A stretch of 64,000 nt of DNA from Paracoccus sp. S-4012 (GCF_009674885.1 NZ_WKKA01000001.1:62001-126000); one strand, 5' to 3'. Numbered from the stretch's first letter, positions 16,497 to 25,509 are shown. The notes: generated from the sequence alone by a model not told the origin. Translations and numbers: made by a program.

Positions 16497-17510
16497 ATGA
16501 GAGCCACAACGCTGACATTTGTGCTGGGCCTGTCGGCCTTCGGTTTTGCCGCGCAGGCGCAGGACGCATCCGCGCCGGACCAGATCCGCATCGCCACTGC
16601 ATCGACCTCGGTCGCGCACGGGCCGCTGACCATCGCGATGGTCGATCCGACGATCTTCGGCGACAATGGCATCGAGATAAGCGTCACCGACCTGCGGGGC
16701 GCGTCGCCGAACTGCATCGCGGCGCTGCTGTCGCGTTCGGTCGAGCTTTGCCAGGTCGGCACGCCGACCGGGGTCGACGCAATCGCCGAGGGCGCCAACC
16801 TGCGGGCCATCGCGGTCCTGACCGGCCCGATCAACGAAATCTTCCTGTCGGCGAAGACCGTCGAGCGCCTCGGCGTCGCGCCGGACGCGCCGATCGGGGA
16901 TCGGATTGCTGCTCTGGAAGGGCTGACGCTGACGACTTCGGCCCCCGGGACGGCGCATTACCTGACGCTCGGTGCGACACTCGAGAAGGCCGGCCTGAGC
17001 TTCGACGACATCCATTATGCAACCTTGGGCGACGTGCCGGCGATGATCGAGTCGATCCGCAACGGCCAGATCGACGGGTCGCTCTGGACCATCGGCTCGC
17101 TGGCGCCGCTGCTGCAAGACGGCTCCGGCGTGCGCTGGATCTCGATGGCCCGTGGCGACATCGAGGAGTTCTCGACGCTGCCCTACGTCACCGTCTACGC
17201 CCGCGGCGACTGGGTCGACGAGAATCCCGAGCTGGTCGAGCGCATTCACCAGTCCTATGCCGACGCTGTCGACGCGCTGAAGAACGATCCGACCGCATCC
17301 GAGAAGATCAAGGCCGAGTTCGCGCCCGATCTCGCCCAGGAGCTGTGGGACGACGGCTTCAGCCAGGCGCAGACCGCCTATCTCGACGGCGCCGCCACGA
17401 CCGCGGAAGCCTGGCAGCAGTCGATCGACATGCAGGCCCGCAGCACCGGCAAGGACTACACCGCCGCGGCCTTCGACAAGGTCGTCATTCCCTCCGCCCG
17501 CGCGGAGTGA
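16497..17510 (+). CDS. ABC transporter substrate-binding protein 2, paralogue of protein 1
   Basis: A 337-residue periplasmic binding protein. The signal peptide MRATTLTFVLGLSAFGFAAQ ends before QDASAPDQ. It shares long identical stretches with protein 1, such as VTDLRGASPNCIAALLSRS, DTVERLGVAPDAPI-type text and the C-terminal DKDYTAA/GKDYTAA-FDKVVI block, and the alignment is co-linear throughout. ATG 16497 follows AGGGAGG by 6 bases. Its own upstream region has a candidate dyad and it is followed after 61 bases by the ATPase and permease genes, so it is probably the main partner of that transporter. The two copies may widen ligand range. Confidence 0.9.
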   Translation: MRATTLTFVLGLSAFGFAAQAQDASAPDQIRIATASTSVAHGPLTIAMVDPTIFGDNGIEISVTDLRGASPNCIAALLSRSVELCQVGTPTGVDAIAEGANLRAIAVLTGPINEIFLSAKTVERLGVAPDAPIGDRIAALEGLTLTTSAPGTAHYLTLGATLEKAGLSFDDIHYATLGDVPAMIESIRNGQIDGSLWTIGSLAPLLQDGSGVRWISMARGDIEEFSTLPYVTVYARGDWVDENPELVERIHQSYADAVDALKNDPTASEKIKAEFAPDLAQELWDDGFSQAQTAYLDGAATTAEAWQQSIDMQARSTGKDYTAAAFDKVVIPSARAE

Positions 17511-17571
17511 GCCAGCCGCGCCGGGCCGCGGTGCGGCCCCGCGCCCTTGCGATCAGCCCCGAGGGAACCCG

Positions 17572-18360
17572 ATGCTTCTTGACATCCATGACGTGCATTT
17601 CGGCTATCAGAACGAGGTCGAGTTGCTTCAGGGCTTCGACCTGCAGGTCGAGCGCGGGGAATTCGTTGCGTTGCTGGGCCCCTCGGGTTGTGGCAAGTCC
17701 ACGCTGATGAATCTTGCGGCCGGGCTGCTGCACCCGCTGAGAGGCGATGTCGATTTCGACGGTGCACCCCTGCGGGGGCTGAACCGCGAGGTTGGCTACA
17801 TGACGCAGGGCGACACGCTGCTGCCCTGGGCGTCGGTCGCCAAGAACATCACCTTGCCGCTCGAGCTGCGAAAGGTTTCGCGCGCCGAGCGCGAGGAGCG
17901 GCTGGACCGAGTGATTCGGCTGGTGAACCTCGCCGACGCCAAGGAAAAGTTCCCCTCCGAGCTCTCGGGCGGCATGAAGCGCCGGGCGCTGCTGGCGCGG
18001 TCGATCGTCTATGATCCGCAAATGCTGCTGATGGACGAGCCCTTCGGTGCGCTGGACGCGCAGCTGCGCGAGGTCATGCACCAGGAGCTGCTCTCGACCG
18101 TGGCCCGCACCGGCCAGAGCGTCCTCTTCATCACCCATGACATCTCCGAGTCGATCCTGCTCGCCGACCGGATCCTCGTGCTTGGCGGCCTGCCGCTGCG
18201 CGTGATGGAAGAGATCCGTCCGCCTTACGGCAAGAACCGAGTGCTCGCGCAGGTTCGCAACGAGGAAAGCTACTTCGAGCTGGAACGGCACCTGCGCGAA
18301 CTGATGCGCGAGGCCGACGCGGAGACCAAGGCCGCCAAGGCGCGGACATTGGCGCATTGA
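17572..18360 (+). CDS. ABC transporter ATP-binding protein (SsuB/TauB/NrtD-like)
   Basis: A 262-residue ATPase subunit. Walker A GPSGCGKST is at residues 36-44, the Q-loop region GYMTQGDTLLPW near 82, the signature LSGGMKRR near 131, Walker B MLLMDEPFGALD near 151 and the switch His in LFITHDISES near 184. The signature has Met where Gln is usual (LSGGMKRR rather than LSGGQRQR), which is common in this import family. It hydrolyses ATP to power uptake with the adjacent permease and the binding proteins. It starts 61 bases after binding protein 2 and is followed 14 bases later by the permease. Confidence 0.92.
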   Translation: MLLDIHDVHFGYQNEVELLQGFDLQVERGEFVALLGPSGCGKSTLMNLAAGLLHPLRGDVDFDGAPLRGLNREVGYMTQGDTLLPWASVAKNITLPLELRKVSRAEREERLDRVIRLVNLADAKEKFPSELSGGMKRRALLARSIVYDPQMLLMDEPFGALDAQLREVMHQELLSTVARTGQSVLFITHDISESILLADRILVLGGLPLRVMEEIRPPYGKNRVLAQVRNEESYFELERHLRELMREADAETKAAKARTLAH

Positions 18361-18374
18361 GAGGGAAGCACCAG

Positions 18375-19232
18375 ATGACGGATGCCAGCATGTCCACCGA
18401 TCACGCCCCCGCTGCCCGCGTTGCCCGTGTTCCCCGCAAGGCGCCGGTGCGGATCAGTCCCACCCGCCGCCGCCTCGAGAACCTTGTGTTGCAGGTCGTG
18501 CTGATCGGCGCCTTCCTGCTTCTGTGGGAATACGCCTCGGACCGTTGGGTGCCGAAGCTGATGGTCTCCAAACCCTCGGATATCTGGACGCAGATCGTCC
18601 GCTGGCTGGGCGACGGCACCTTTGCGCGCAATCTCTGGGTGACGATCCAGGCCACGGCGCTCGGCTTCCTGCTGGGCGCTTCGGCCGGAATGCTGCTGGG
18701 CTTCGTCACCGGCGCCTGGCGTCGTGTGGGCGAGGTGCTGCAGCCGATCGTGACGGCGTTTTACACGCTGCCGCGCCTCGCGCTGGCGCCACTGTTCCTG
18801 ATGTGGTTCGGCCTGGGGATGGAATTCCGGGTCATGTTCTCGGCCACGATCGTGTTCTTCCTCGTCTACTACAACACCTATTTCGGGGTGCGCGAGGTCA
18901 GCAGCGAGCTCATCTCGGCCGTGCGGATCATGGGCGCGAACCAGCTGCAGGTGGCACTGCGGGTCATCATCCCCTCGGCACTGGTCTGGGTGGCAGCGGG
19001 GCTGAAGATCTCGGTCCCTTATGCCCTGGTCGGCGTGGTGGTGGCCGAGATGCTCGCCTCGGACGAAGGCATGGGCTACCTGCTGGCCCGAGGCGCCAGC
19101 CAGTTCTCGGCGGCGCAGAGTTTCGCGGCCATTGCCGGACTGCTGGTCGTGGCGCTGATCGTGGACTGGCTGATCACCAGGGTGACGGATCGTGCGTTGC
19201 GCTGGAAGACGGCAGGCGTGCCGCAGAACTGA
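18375..19232 (+). CDS. ABC transporter permease (SsuC/TauC-like)
   Basis: A 285-residue inner-membrane protein with a cytoplasmic basic N-terminus (about 35 residues), then about six hydrophobic segments beginning VLQVVLIGAFLLLWEYA. The EAA loop reads RIMGANQLQVALRVIIPSAL, which docks on the ATPase. ATG 18375 is preceded by GAGGGAAG; an in-frame ATG at 18357 would begin inside the ATPase stop codon and lacks a ribosome-binding site. It is the last gene of the importer, and a strong terminator follows 16 bases downstream. Confidence 0.9.
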   Translation: MTDASMSTDHAPAARVARVPRKAPVRISPTRRRLENLVLQVVLIGAFLLLWEYASDRWVPKLMVSKPSDIWTQIVRWLGDGTFARNLWVTIQATALGFLLGASAGMLLGFVTGAWRRVGEVLQPIVTAFYTLPRLALAPLFLMWFGLGMEFRVMFSATIVFFLVYYNTYFGVREVSSELISAVRIMGANQLQVALRVIIPSALVWVAAGLKISVPYALVGVVVAEMLASDEGMGYLLARGASQFSAAQSFAAIAGLLVVALIVDWLITRVTDRALRWKTAGVPQN

Positions 19233-19248
19233 ACGCTTCTCCTGGCTT

Positions 19249-19275
19249 GGGTCCCTTCGGGGACCCTTTCTTTTT
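19249..19275 (+). terminator. Strong rho-independent terminator after the ABC importer
   Basis: GGGTCCC-TTCG-GGGACCC forms a perfect 7-bp stem with a stable TTCG tetraloop, followed directly by TTTCTTTTT. It separates the importer operon from the next gene, whose start lies only 11 bases after the tail. Confidence 0.9.
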
Positions 19276-19285
19276 GCGAGGCAGC

Positions 19286-21241
19286 ATGCCCGATTCCGCC
19301 CCGGCGCCCGCGCGCTATGCCCACCTCTTCTCCTCGCTCGATCTCGGACCGCTGCGGCTCAAGTCGCGGGTGATGATGCCGCCGCATTTCTCGGCGATCG
19401 GCAACCTCTGGGGATCGGAGGCGGACGCGGCGCGGACCCTCGCCTATCTGGAGGAGCGGGCCGCGGCAGGCGTGGCCTGGGTAACGATCACCGGACGGGT
19501 GGGTAACCATTTCATCCCGGGCTTCGAGCCCTCGGGTCTCTCGGCCGAAACGCTCGGCTTCTTCCGCCTGCCACAGTTCGCCGAACGCTCGCGGCTCGTG
19601 ACCGAACGCCTTGCGGCACATGAAACGCATGTGCTGATCCAGATGACGATGATCGGCGGCTATCCGAACGCGCCATCCGAGGTGCTGTCGAACCCGGTCG
19701 CGAACGCCCATCCGCATGTGATGACGCCTCGCGACATCGACGCGATCGTCGAGGAATACCGCCACTCCGCGCGGATGGTCGCAGAGACGCCGCTGGCGGG
19801 CGTCGAGATGCATTTCAATCACGACGATCTGGTGGAGCAGTTCCTCTCGCCCCTCACCAACACCCGCACCGACGACTACGGCGGCAGCTTCGAGAACCGC
19901 CTGCGCTTCGCCCGCCGCCTGCTCGCCGCGGTGCGCGAGGAGCTGCCGGGGCGGGTCGTCGGCATCCGCCTCAATGCTTTCGAGGAGATGCCGGGCGGCT
20001 ACGACGCCGAAGAGGGTATCCGCATCGCCGCCGCCCTGTCGGAGACGGGCGTGGACTACGTCTCAGTCGTGGTCGGCTCGCATTGGGGCAGCCCGAGCTA
20101 CATCCAGCCGCAGCAATATGATCCCGGCCAGTGGTCGGCCTGTGCCGGGGCGATCCGGCAGGCGGTCACGGTGCCTGTGGTCTATACAGGGTTGGTCGAT
20201 CACCCCGATCTGGCCGAGGGCATCCTCGCGCGCGGCGATGCGGATGTGGTCGGCATGGCGCGCGCGCAGGTGGCCGACGGGCAGTTGCTGGCGAGGGCGC
20301 GGGAGGGCAAGACCGACCTGATCCGCCCCTGCATCGCGGCGAACGACTGCATCAACCGCCGCTATGTGGACGGGCTGCCCTTTGGCTGCGCGGTCAACCC
20401 GATGGCTGCCAAGGAGCTGGAGGGGCCGATCCCGAAGGCCGTCTTGCCGCGCGAGCTGCTGGTGGTCGGCGGCGGTCCCGCGGGAATGGAGCTCGCGGCG
20501 CTCGCGGCCGAGAGCGGGCATCGCGTCCGGCTCTGGGAGGCGGCGTCGGAGCTTGGCGGCCAACTGCGCATCGCCACCCGCGCGCCCCGCTACGAGCGGC
20601 TGGCGCGGTTCCTCGACTGGCAGACGGCGCGACTCGAGCGGCTGGGGGTTGAGGTGACACTGAACCGGCGGGCGGAAGCCGATGACCTGCTGGCCCCTGA
20701 GGTCGTGGCGATCGCCACCGGCGCCGCCGGCCGCCGCCCGCCGGTGCCCGGAGCCGAGGCGGCCCTCGAAGCGCGCGACATCCTGAACGGCACGGTCACG
20801 CCGGGCCGCCGGGTGCTGGTCGTGGCTGAGGAGGACCACATGCAGCCGCTGGCCCTCGCTGATCATCTGGCGACGCGCGGGCATGAGGTGGTGCTGGTCT
20901 ACGGCACCAACACGCCCGCGATCCTGCTCGGCCGCTATTCCATCGGCGGGCCACTCGCCCGGCTGGACGAGATGGGCGTTGAGATCAGGGCCATGGAGAA
21001 GGTGACGACGATCGGCCCGGACTGGGTCGAGACGATGCAGATCTACTCCAAGCGGCGCACGCGGCTGGACGGCTTCGACAGCATCGCGCTGGCCTGCGGC
21101 GGGCGGTCGGACTCGGCGCTCTACGACGCCTTGTCCGAGCGGCGGGGCGATGTGCATCTGCTGGGCGACGCCTTCGCCCCGCGCCGCATGGTCTTCGCCA
21201 CGCGGCAGGCCTACGCCCTCGCTCGCATCCTTGCGGCATGA
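19286..21241 (+). CDS. 2,4-dienoyl-CoA reductase-like / OYE-family FMN-FAD oxidoreductase
   Basis: A 651-residue two-domain flavoenzyme. The N-terminal TIM barrel is of old-yellow-enzyme type (SRVMMPPHFSAIG, EMHFNHDDLVEQFLSPLTN, RTDDYGGSFENRLRFARRL). The C-terminal half is an FAD/NAD(P)-binding domain (LLVVGGGPAGMELAALAA near residue 392). Between them lies the iron-sulfur region. Relatives reduce dienoyl-CoA or enoates or demethylate N-methyl compounds. The Cys pattern is unusual: PCIAANDCINR and FGCAVNP give Cys349, 355 and 367 (CX5CX11C), so one Cys of the usual CX2CX3CX11C set is replaced by Ala. ATG 19286 has AGGCAG upstream. It overlaps the next SDR by ATGA. The reaction is not determined. 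Confidence 0.85.
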   Translation: MPDSAPAPARYAHLFSSLDLGPLRLKSRVMMPPHFSAIGNLWGSEADAARTLAYLEERAAAGVAWVTITGRVGNHFIPGFEPSGLSAETLGFFRLPQFAERSRLVTERLAAHETHVLIQMTMIGGYPNAPSEVLSNPVANAHPHVMTPRDIDAIVEEYRHSARMVAETPLAGVEMHFNHDDLVEQFLSPLTNTRTDDYGGSFENRLRFARRLLAAVREELPGRVVGIRLNAFEEMPGGYDAEEGIRIAAALSETGVDYVSVVVGSHWGSPSYIQPQQYDPGQWSACAGAIRQAVTVPVVYTGLVDHPDLAEGILARGDADVVGMARAQVADGQLLARAREGKTDLIRPCIAANDCINRRYVDGLPFGCAVNPMAAKELEGPIPKAVLPRELLVVGGGPAGMELAALAAESGHRVRLWEAASELGGQLRIATRAPRYERLARFLDWQTARLERLGVEVTLNRRAEADDLLAPEVVAIATGAAGRRPPVPGAEAALEARDILNGTVTPGRRVLVVAEEDHMQPLALADHLATRGHEVVLVYGTNTPAILLGRYSIGGPLARLDEMGVEIRAMEKVTTIGPDWVETMQIYSKRRTRLDGFDSIALACGGRSDSALYDALSERRGDVHLLGDAFAPRRMVFATRQAYALARILAA

Positions 21242-21996
21242 GGATGCGCGTGATCGTCACCGGCGCAGCCTCGGGGATCGGGCTCGCAACGGCGAAGCGT
21301 TTCGCCGCTGCCGGGGCGCGCGTGCTGATGGCCGACCGCGACGCTGCGGTGCGGGAGCGCGCCGCCGAGGTGCCCGAGGCGGTCGCGTCGGTCGGCGACC
21401 TCGAGCAACCCGAGACCCCTGCCCGGATCGTCGCGGCGGCGGTGGAGGCTCTTGGCGGGCTCGACGTGCTTGTCTCCAACGCCGGGGTCAACCTCAAGGC
21501 GGCCCTGGCCGAGTTCACCGTGGAGGAATGGGACCGGGTGCAGGCGGTGAACACTCGCGCTACGTGGGCGCTGGGCGTGGCCGCGCTGCCGCATCTGCGC
21601 GAGAGCGGCGGCAGCATCGTCGCCACGACCTCGGTTGCCGGCCACAACCCGACGCCGATGTGCGGCGCCTATTCGGTGTCGAAGGCGGCGCAGATCATGC
21701 TGGTGCGGCAGATGGCGCTCGAATGGGGGCCGTTGGGCGTGCGAGCCAACTGCGTCTCGCCGGGCTCGGTCCCCACGAGCATGTCGCCCGAACGTTACCA
21801 GACCGAAGAGGGACTGGCGCTCGCGCGCTCGCGCAACCCGCTGGGCCGCCTCGGCACGCCCGAGGACATCGCCGAAGCTATCTTCTATCTCGCAAGCCCG
21901 GCCGCCGCCTTCATCACCGGCGCGGAGATCGTGGTCGATGGCGGGATGCAGGTCACGCTGGCGCAGCGTGGCGCCGCAGGGCTGACGCGGAGCTGA
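21238..21996 (+). CDS. SDR family oxidoreductase
   Basis: A 252-residue classical short-chain dehydrogenase. The cofactor motif VTGAASGIGLATAKRF lies at residues 8-23, NAG at about 81, the catalytic Ser in VATTSVAGHN, and YSVSK holds the catalytic Tyr and Lys. The C-terminus ITGAEIVVDGGMQVTL is typical. Its ATG overlaps the stop of the flavoenzyme (ATGA), so the pair is coupled: the flavoenzyme may reduce or oxidise a C=C bond and the SDR the neighbouring alcohol or ketone. It ends 12 bases before the convergent GntR gene. Confidence 0.92.
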   Translation: MRMRVIVTGAASGIGLATAKRFAAAGARVLMADRDAAVRERAAEVPEAVASVGDLEQPETPARIVAAAVEALGGLDVLVSNAGVNLKAALAEFTVEEWDRVQAVNTRATWALGVAALPHLRESGGSIVATTSVAGHNPTPMCGAYSVSKAAQIMLVRQMALEWGPLGVRANCVSPGSVPTSMSPERYQTEEGLALARSRNPLGRLGTPEDIAEAIFYLASPAAAFITGAEIVVDGGMQVTLAQRGAAGLTRS

Positions 21997-22008
21997 CGAC
22001 GAACCCGC

Positions 22009-22782
22009 CTAGGCCGCCGCCGCGGCTGCGCCACGGCGATCCAGTGCCAGGCGCACCTTGTAGCGGCTGGCGGGGAAGCTCACGAGGCCGATCTCGACCA
22101 GATCCCCCTCGCTCGAATAGAATTTCGAGCGAACGAAGAGCGAGGGCGAGTCGACCGGAACGCTCAGCCGCGAGGCGATGTTGGCGTCGACCAGCGTCGC
22201 CTCGATCTCCTGCTCGACCCGGCTGATGACGATGCCGTGGCGGCGCTCGATCAGGCTGAAAAGCTCGCCCTCGGCGCCGAAGCTCTCGATCACATCGGCA
22301 AAGCGCGGCAGGACATAGACCTCGGAATAGGCGAAGGGCGCCGCCTGCCCCTCACGGTGACGGAGGAGCCCCAGGCGCACCCATTCGCTGCCAGCGGGAA
22401 TGTCGAGCCGCCGGGAGAGCTTGTCGTCCACGATGACCGTCTCGGTAGTGAGGATCGTGGCCTTGGTGATCTTGGCGTAGTCCAGCAACTCCTCGGCCGA
22501 GCGGACCGCGTTGACGAAGGCGCTTTCGGGGCTGGCGTTGACCAGCACCGACCGCGCCCCGCGCCGACGCTTGATGTAGCCGAGGTCCTGCAGTTCCCGC
22601 AGCGCCTCGCGCACCGTGTTGCGCCCGACCTGGAACCGCTCGACCAGCTCCATTTCGGTCGGAAAGGGCGAGTCCAGCGTCCACTTGCCGCCCTGTATTT
22701 CGCTCACGAGGGTCGAGGCGATCTGGCGATAGCCGATGGTCCTGGGCTTCCGTCCGGTCAAGGGTCTCTCCGGCCTAGTCAT
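22009..22782 (-). CDS. GntR-family transcriptional regulator, HutC/UTRA subfamily
   Basis: A 257-residue regulator. The N-terminal winged helix-turn-helix (residues about 15-75) reads YRQIASTLVSEIQGGKW, FPTEMELVERFQVGRNTVREAL and LGYIKRRRGARSVLV. The C-terminal UTRA ligand domain contains EWVRLGLLRHREGQ, PFAYSEVYVLPRF and the late SRVEQEIEATLVD. UTRA domains bind small effectors such as sugars, histidine-pathway acids or other metabolites. ATG 22782 lies inside the 3' end of the CoA-ligase gene (8-bp overlap), so the two are co-transcribed. It is the candidate regulator of its own operon and of the dyad at the fbiC promoter. Confidence 0.9.
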   Translation of the reverse strand: MTRPERPLTGRKPRTIGYRQIASTLVSEIQGGKWTLDSPFPTEMELVERFQVGRNTVREALRELQDLGYIKRRRGARSVLVNASPESAFVNAVRSAEELLDYAKITKATILTTETVIVDDKLSRRLDIPAGSEWVRLGLLRHREGQAAPFAYSEVYVLPRFADVIESFGAEGELFSLIERRHGIVISRVEQEIEATLVDANIASRLSVPVDSPSLFVRSKFYSSEGDLVEIGLVSFPASRYKVRLALDRRGAAAAAA

Positions 22783-24871
22783 CCTTCGCGGCGAGGAAGA
22801 TCTTCGCGTCCACGGCGCAAACGCCTTGCTCCATGACGAAGAGGGGATTGATGTCAAGGCTTTCGAGTTGCGGGTTGTCGAGCGCGATCTGGCCCACGGC
22901 CAGAGCGGCCGCGATCAGCGCTTCCCGGTCCGGCTTCTGGCCGCGGTAGCCGTGGAGCAGCTTGCCGAACCTCGTGCGGTCGAGCGCGGCACCCAGCTCC
23001 TCCTTCGTGAAGGGCGGGGCGAGGACCGCGGTGTCGCCCAGAAGCTCGACCAGGATGCCGCCCGCGCCGACCACGATCATCGGCCCGAGGACCGGGTCGC
23101 GCTGGACCCCGACGATGGCCTCCAGCCCGCCGCCCATCATCTCCTCGACCAGCAGCCGGTCGGCGCCGGGATCGGCCGTGGCGAGATTGGCGCGGACGCG
23201 ACCGATGGCGGCCTCCAGATCGGCGTCGCTCCGCAGGTTGAGCGCGACCAGCCCATGCTCGGATTTGTGCGCGATCTTGTCGGAGAGGCCCTTAACGACC
23301 AGCGGGCGCTGCAGACCGGCGAATGCTTCCAGCCCCTCGTCGGGCTTCAGCACATGCGACTGCGGCACGCGAAAGCCCAGGCCGGCGATCACCGACTTGC
23401 TGGCCGCCTCGTCAAGAAGCCCTTCGCCCTTGGGCAGGGAGCCCGCGCCGGGGGCATGGGGCGTCGGCTCCGTCCGCGGCCCGCGCCACCGGGCCAGAAG
23501 CTCCATTGCCTGGAAGAGAGGGCGCGGGTCCTCCGACACGGTGATGCCGTGGCGTTGGAACTCGGCCTTCTCCGCCGGGTCCACCTCGGGAGAGGCGATG
23601 TAAACCTGCGGGAAGCCCGCAGCCTTGGCATCGAGAATCATCTGCGTGACGCCGCGGCGGATATCGTCCTTGAGCAGCGCGAGACCGAAGATCAGCTGAT
23701 TGAAATCGTCACGGCGGAAGATGTCGATGATCGTCGGGATGAGCGCGTTCTGCGCCGCGATGTCATAGGGATTGACCGGATGGCTCTGCGTCGGCAGTGC
23801 GGTCAACTCCGCCGCGGCGGCAGGCGAGGGGTCGACCAGCGTCAGCCCGCAGCGCGCCATCTCGTCGGCCGCGAGCGCCGCGAAGCCGCCCGAGATCGAG
23901 ACGATGCAGGGCTTCGCCGGCTCGGCCAGGGGCCACTCCTGGCGCATGACCAGCTCGGTCACGGCAGCCAGCGTCTCGACCGTTTCGGCCACCAGCACCC
24001 CCTCGCGCTCGAGAAAGGCCACGGTGTTTCGGTAGCTGCCGGCGATGGCGCCGGTATGCGACAGCGCAGCCTTCTGGCCGCTGTCCGACTGGCCGATCTT
24101 CAGCGCGATGACCGGCTTTCCGGCGGCGCGGCAGAGGGCGAGGCTGTCCTTCAGTCCCTGCGGGTCACGCACGGTCTCGAGGAAGAGCACGATCACGTCC
24201 GAGTCGGGATCGGCAGCCATGTAGGCCAGGTAGTCGGCGACGTTCAGGATCAGTTCGTTGCCGCAGGTCACGGTCTTCGAGATGCCGATCCCGCGCGGCG
24301 TCATCTTCGACAGGATGGTCGAGACCATCGCGCCGCTTTGTGAGATCACCGCGACATTGCCCCCCTTGACGCGTCCCGCGAACTGAAACGCCGGCGCGAT
24401 GGCAAGCGCCTGGCCGTCCTTGACGTTGGCCAATCCGTTGGTGTTGGGGCCGGTGATCGCCATGCCGTAGTCGCGCGCAGCGGCGATCACACGGGCGTCG
24501 CGCTCGATGCCCTTGCCGCCAGCCTCGCCGAACCCTTGCGCGACCAGCACCACCGCCTTGATGCCGCGGCGCCCGCAGGCTTCGAGCGCCTCGATCGCGG
24601 CGTCGGCGGGGACGTTCAGCATCGCCGCCTCGACGTGGTCGGGCAGATCATCGATCGAGGCCACGCAGGGGTGGCCCATGATCTCCTGATACTTGGGGTT
24701 CACCGCGACGATGTCGCCCTTGTAGCCGAGGTTGTGCATGGCAACGATGGCCGAGCTGCCGAGCTTGGTCAGGTCCGGCGTGGCGCCGACCACGGCGACT
24801 GCGCGCGCGTTGAAGAGCTTGTCGATCGCGGCCACCCGCTCGCCCGTCAGTCCCATCACGCCCCCGTCCAT
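22775..24871 (-). CDS. NDP-forming acyl-CoA ligase (acetate-CoA ligase family)
   Basis: A 698-residue fused acyl-CoA synthetase of the ADP/GDP-forming type. Domains in order are a CoA-binding Rossmann domain (VAVVGATPDLTKLGSSAI near residue 26), a succinyl-CoA-ligase-like domain with VAVISQSGAMVST and the active-site His in ALSHTGAIAGS near residue 273, and a C-terminal ATP-grasp domain (PLVVKGLSDKIAHKSEHGLV, VGVQRDPVLGPMIVVGAGG). It should activate a carboxylate reversibly without PPi. ATG 24871 has GAGGGA about 8 bases upstream. It is divergent from the maoC operon and followed by gntR. The acid is unknown; such enzymes often serve dicarboxylates or aromatic acids. Confidence 0.9.
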   Translation of the reverse strand: MDGGVMGLTGERVAAIDKLFNARAVAVVGATPDLTKLGSSAIVAMHNLGYKGDIVAVNPKYQEIMGHPCVASIDDLPDHVEAAMLNVPADAAIEALEACGRRGIKAVVLVAQGFGEAGGKGIERDARVIAAARDYGMAITGPNTNGLANVKDGQALAIAPAFQFAGRVKGGNVAVISQSGAMVSTILSKMTPRGIGISKTVTCGNELILNVADYLAYMAADPDSDVIVLFLETVRDPQGLKDSLALCRAAGKPVIALKIGQSDSGQKAALSHTGAIAGSYRNTVAFLEREGVLVAETVETLAAVTELVMRQEWPLAEPAKPCIVSISGGFAALAADEMARCGLTLVDPSPAAAAELTALPTQSHPVNPYDIAAQNALIPTIIDIFRRDDFNQLIFGLALLKDDIRRGVTQMILDAKAAGFPQVYIASPEVDPAEKAEFQRHGITVSEDPRPLFQAMELLARWRGPRTEPTPHAPGAGSLPKGEGLLDEAASKSVIAGLGFRVPQSHVLKPDEGLEAFAGLQRPLVVKGLSDKIAHKSEHGLVALNLRSDADLEAAIGRVRANLATADPGADRLLVEEMMGGGLEAIVGVQRDPVLGPMIVVGAGGILVELLGDTAVLAPPFTKEELGAALDRTRFGKLLHGYRGQKPDREALIAAALAVGQIALDNPQLESLDINPLFVMEQGVCAVDAKIFLAAKDD

Positions 24872-24982
24872 CGCTGATCCCTCAAAGTTGTCCAGATTTC
24901 TCTTGGGCAAGCTGCGGCAGGATGTCAATCACCTTGGGCGGTGTGCGCGCTGGAAGTCACAGCTATGCGCGTGTCTTGCCGC

Positions 24983-25011
24983 TTGACAGGGCTGGGGCTG
25001 ACAGCCTAGTT
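24983..25011 (+). promoter_or_regulatory. Sigma70-type promoter for the maoC operon
   Basis: TTGACA (24983-24988), a 17-base spacer and CTAGTT (25006-25011). Transcription would begin near 25018, which places the ATG at 25014 upstream of the message and favours ATG 25050 as the maoC start. Confidence 0.6.
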
Positions 25012-25049
25012 GCATGGGCAAGTTGGTCGCGCGGCGTGAGGAGGCCGAG

Positions 25050-25508
25050 ATGGGCAAGTACTACGAAGAACTGGAACCCGGTCAGATCTACAAGCACCAG
25101 GTCACGCGCACCGTCACCGATGTGGACAACCTGATGTTCACGGCGCTGTCGCATAACGACCAGCCGCTGCATCTGGACGAGGAGTTCGGCAAGAAGTCGA
25201 TCTACGGCTCGCGCGTCGTCTCCAGCCTCTACACGCTCGCCTTCACCAACGGCGTCGCGGTGCGCACGCTGACGCTCGGCACGCTGATCGGCAATCTCGG
25301 CTACGAGCAGATTCGCTTCCCGAACCCGGTGCGGATCGGCGACACGCTCCGCAGCGAATCGGAAGTGATCGAGGTTCGCCCGAGCAAGAAGTATCCCAAC
25401 GCCGGCGTCGTCACGATGGAGCATCGCGGCTACAATCAGCGTGACGAGGTGGTCTGCATCGCCCGTCAGGTCGGGCTGATGAGTAAGCGCCCGGCCGAGG
25501 CCGAATAG
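25050..25508 (+). CDS. MaoC-family hot-dog dehydratase/hydratase
   Basis: A 152-residue hot-dog protein of the MaoC/R-hydratase type, which adds water to an enoyl-CoA. The catalytic dyad region is FTALSHNDQPLHLDEEFGKK (the Asp/His hydratase motif), followed by YGSRVVSSLYTLAFTNGV and IRFPNPVRIGDTLRSESEV. ATG 25050 is preferred over ATG 25014 because GAGGAGG lies 6-12 bases upstream and the predicted promoter would not transcribe the first ATG. It is one base before the acyl-CoA dehydrogenase gene, and the HpcH-type lyase follows. Dehydrogenase, hydratase and lyase in a row suggest oxidative cleavage of a branched or dicarboxylic CoA ester. Confidence 0.88.
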   Translation: MGKYYEELEPGQIYKHQVTRTVTDVDNLMFTALSHNDQPLHLDEEFGKKSIYGSRVVSSLYTLAFTNGVAVRTLTLGTLIGNLGYEQIRFPNPVRIGDTLRSESEVIEVRPSKKYPNAGVVTMEHRGYNQRDEVVCIARQVGLMSKRPAEAE

Positions 25509-25509
25509 C

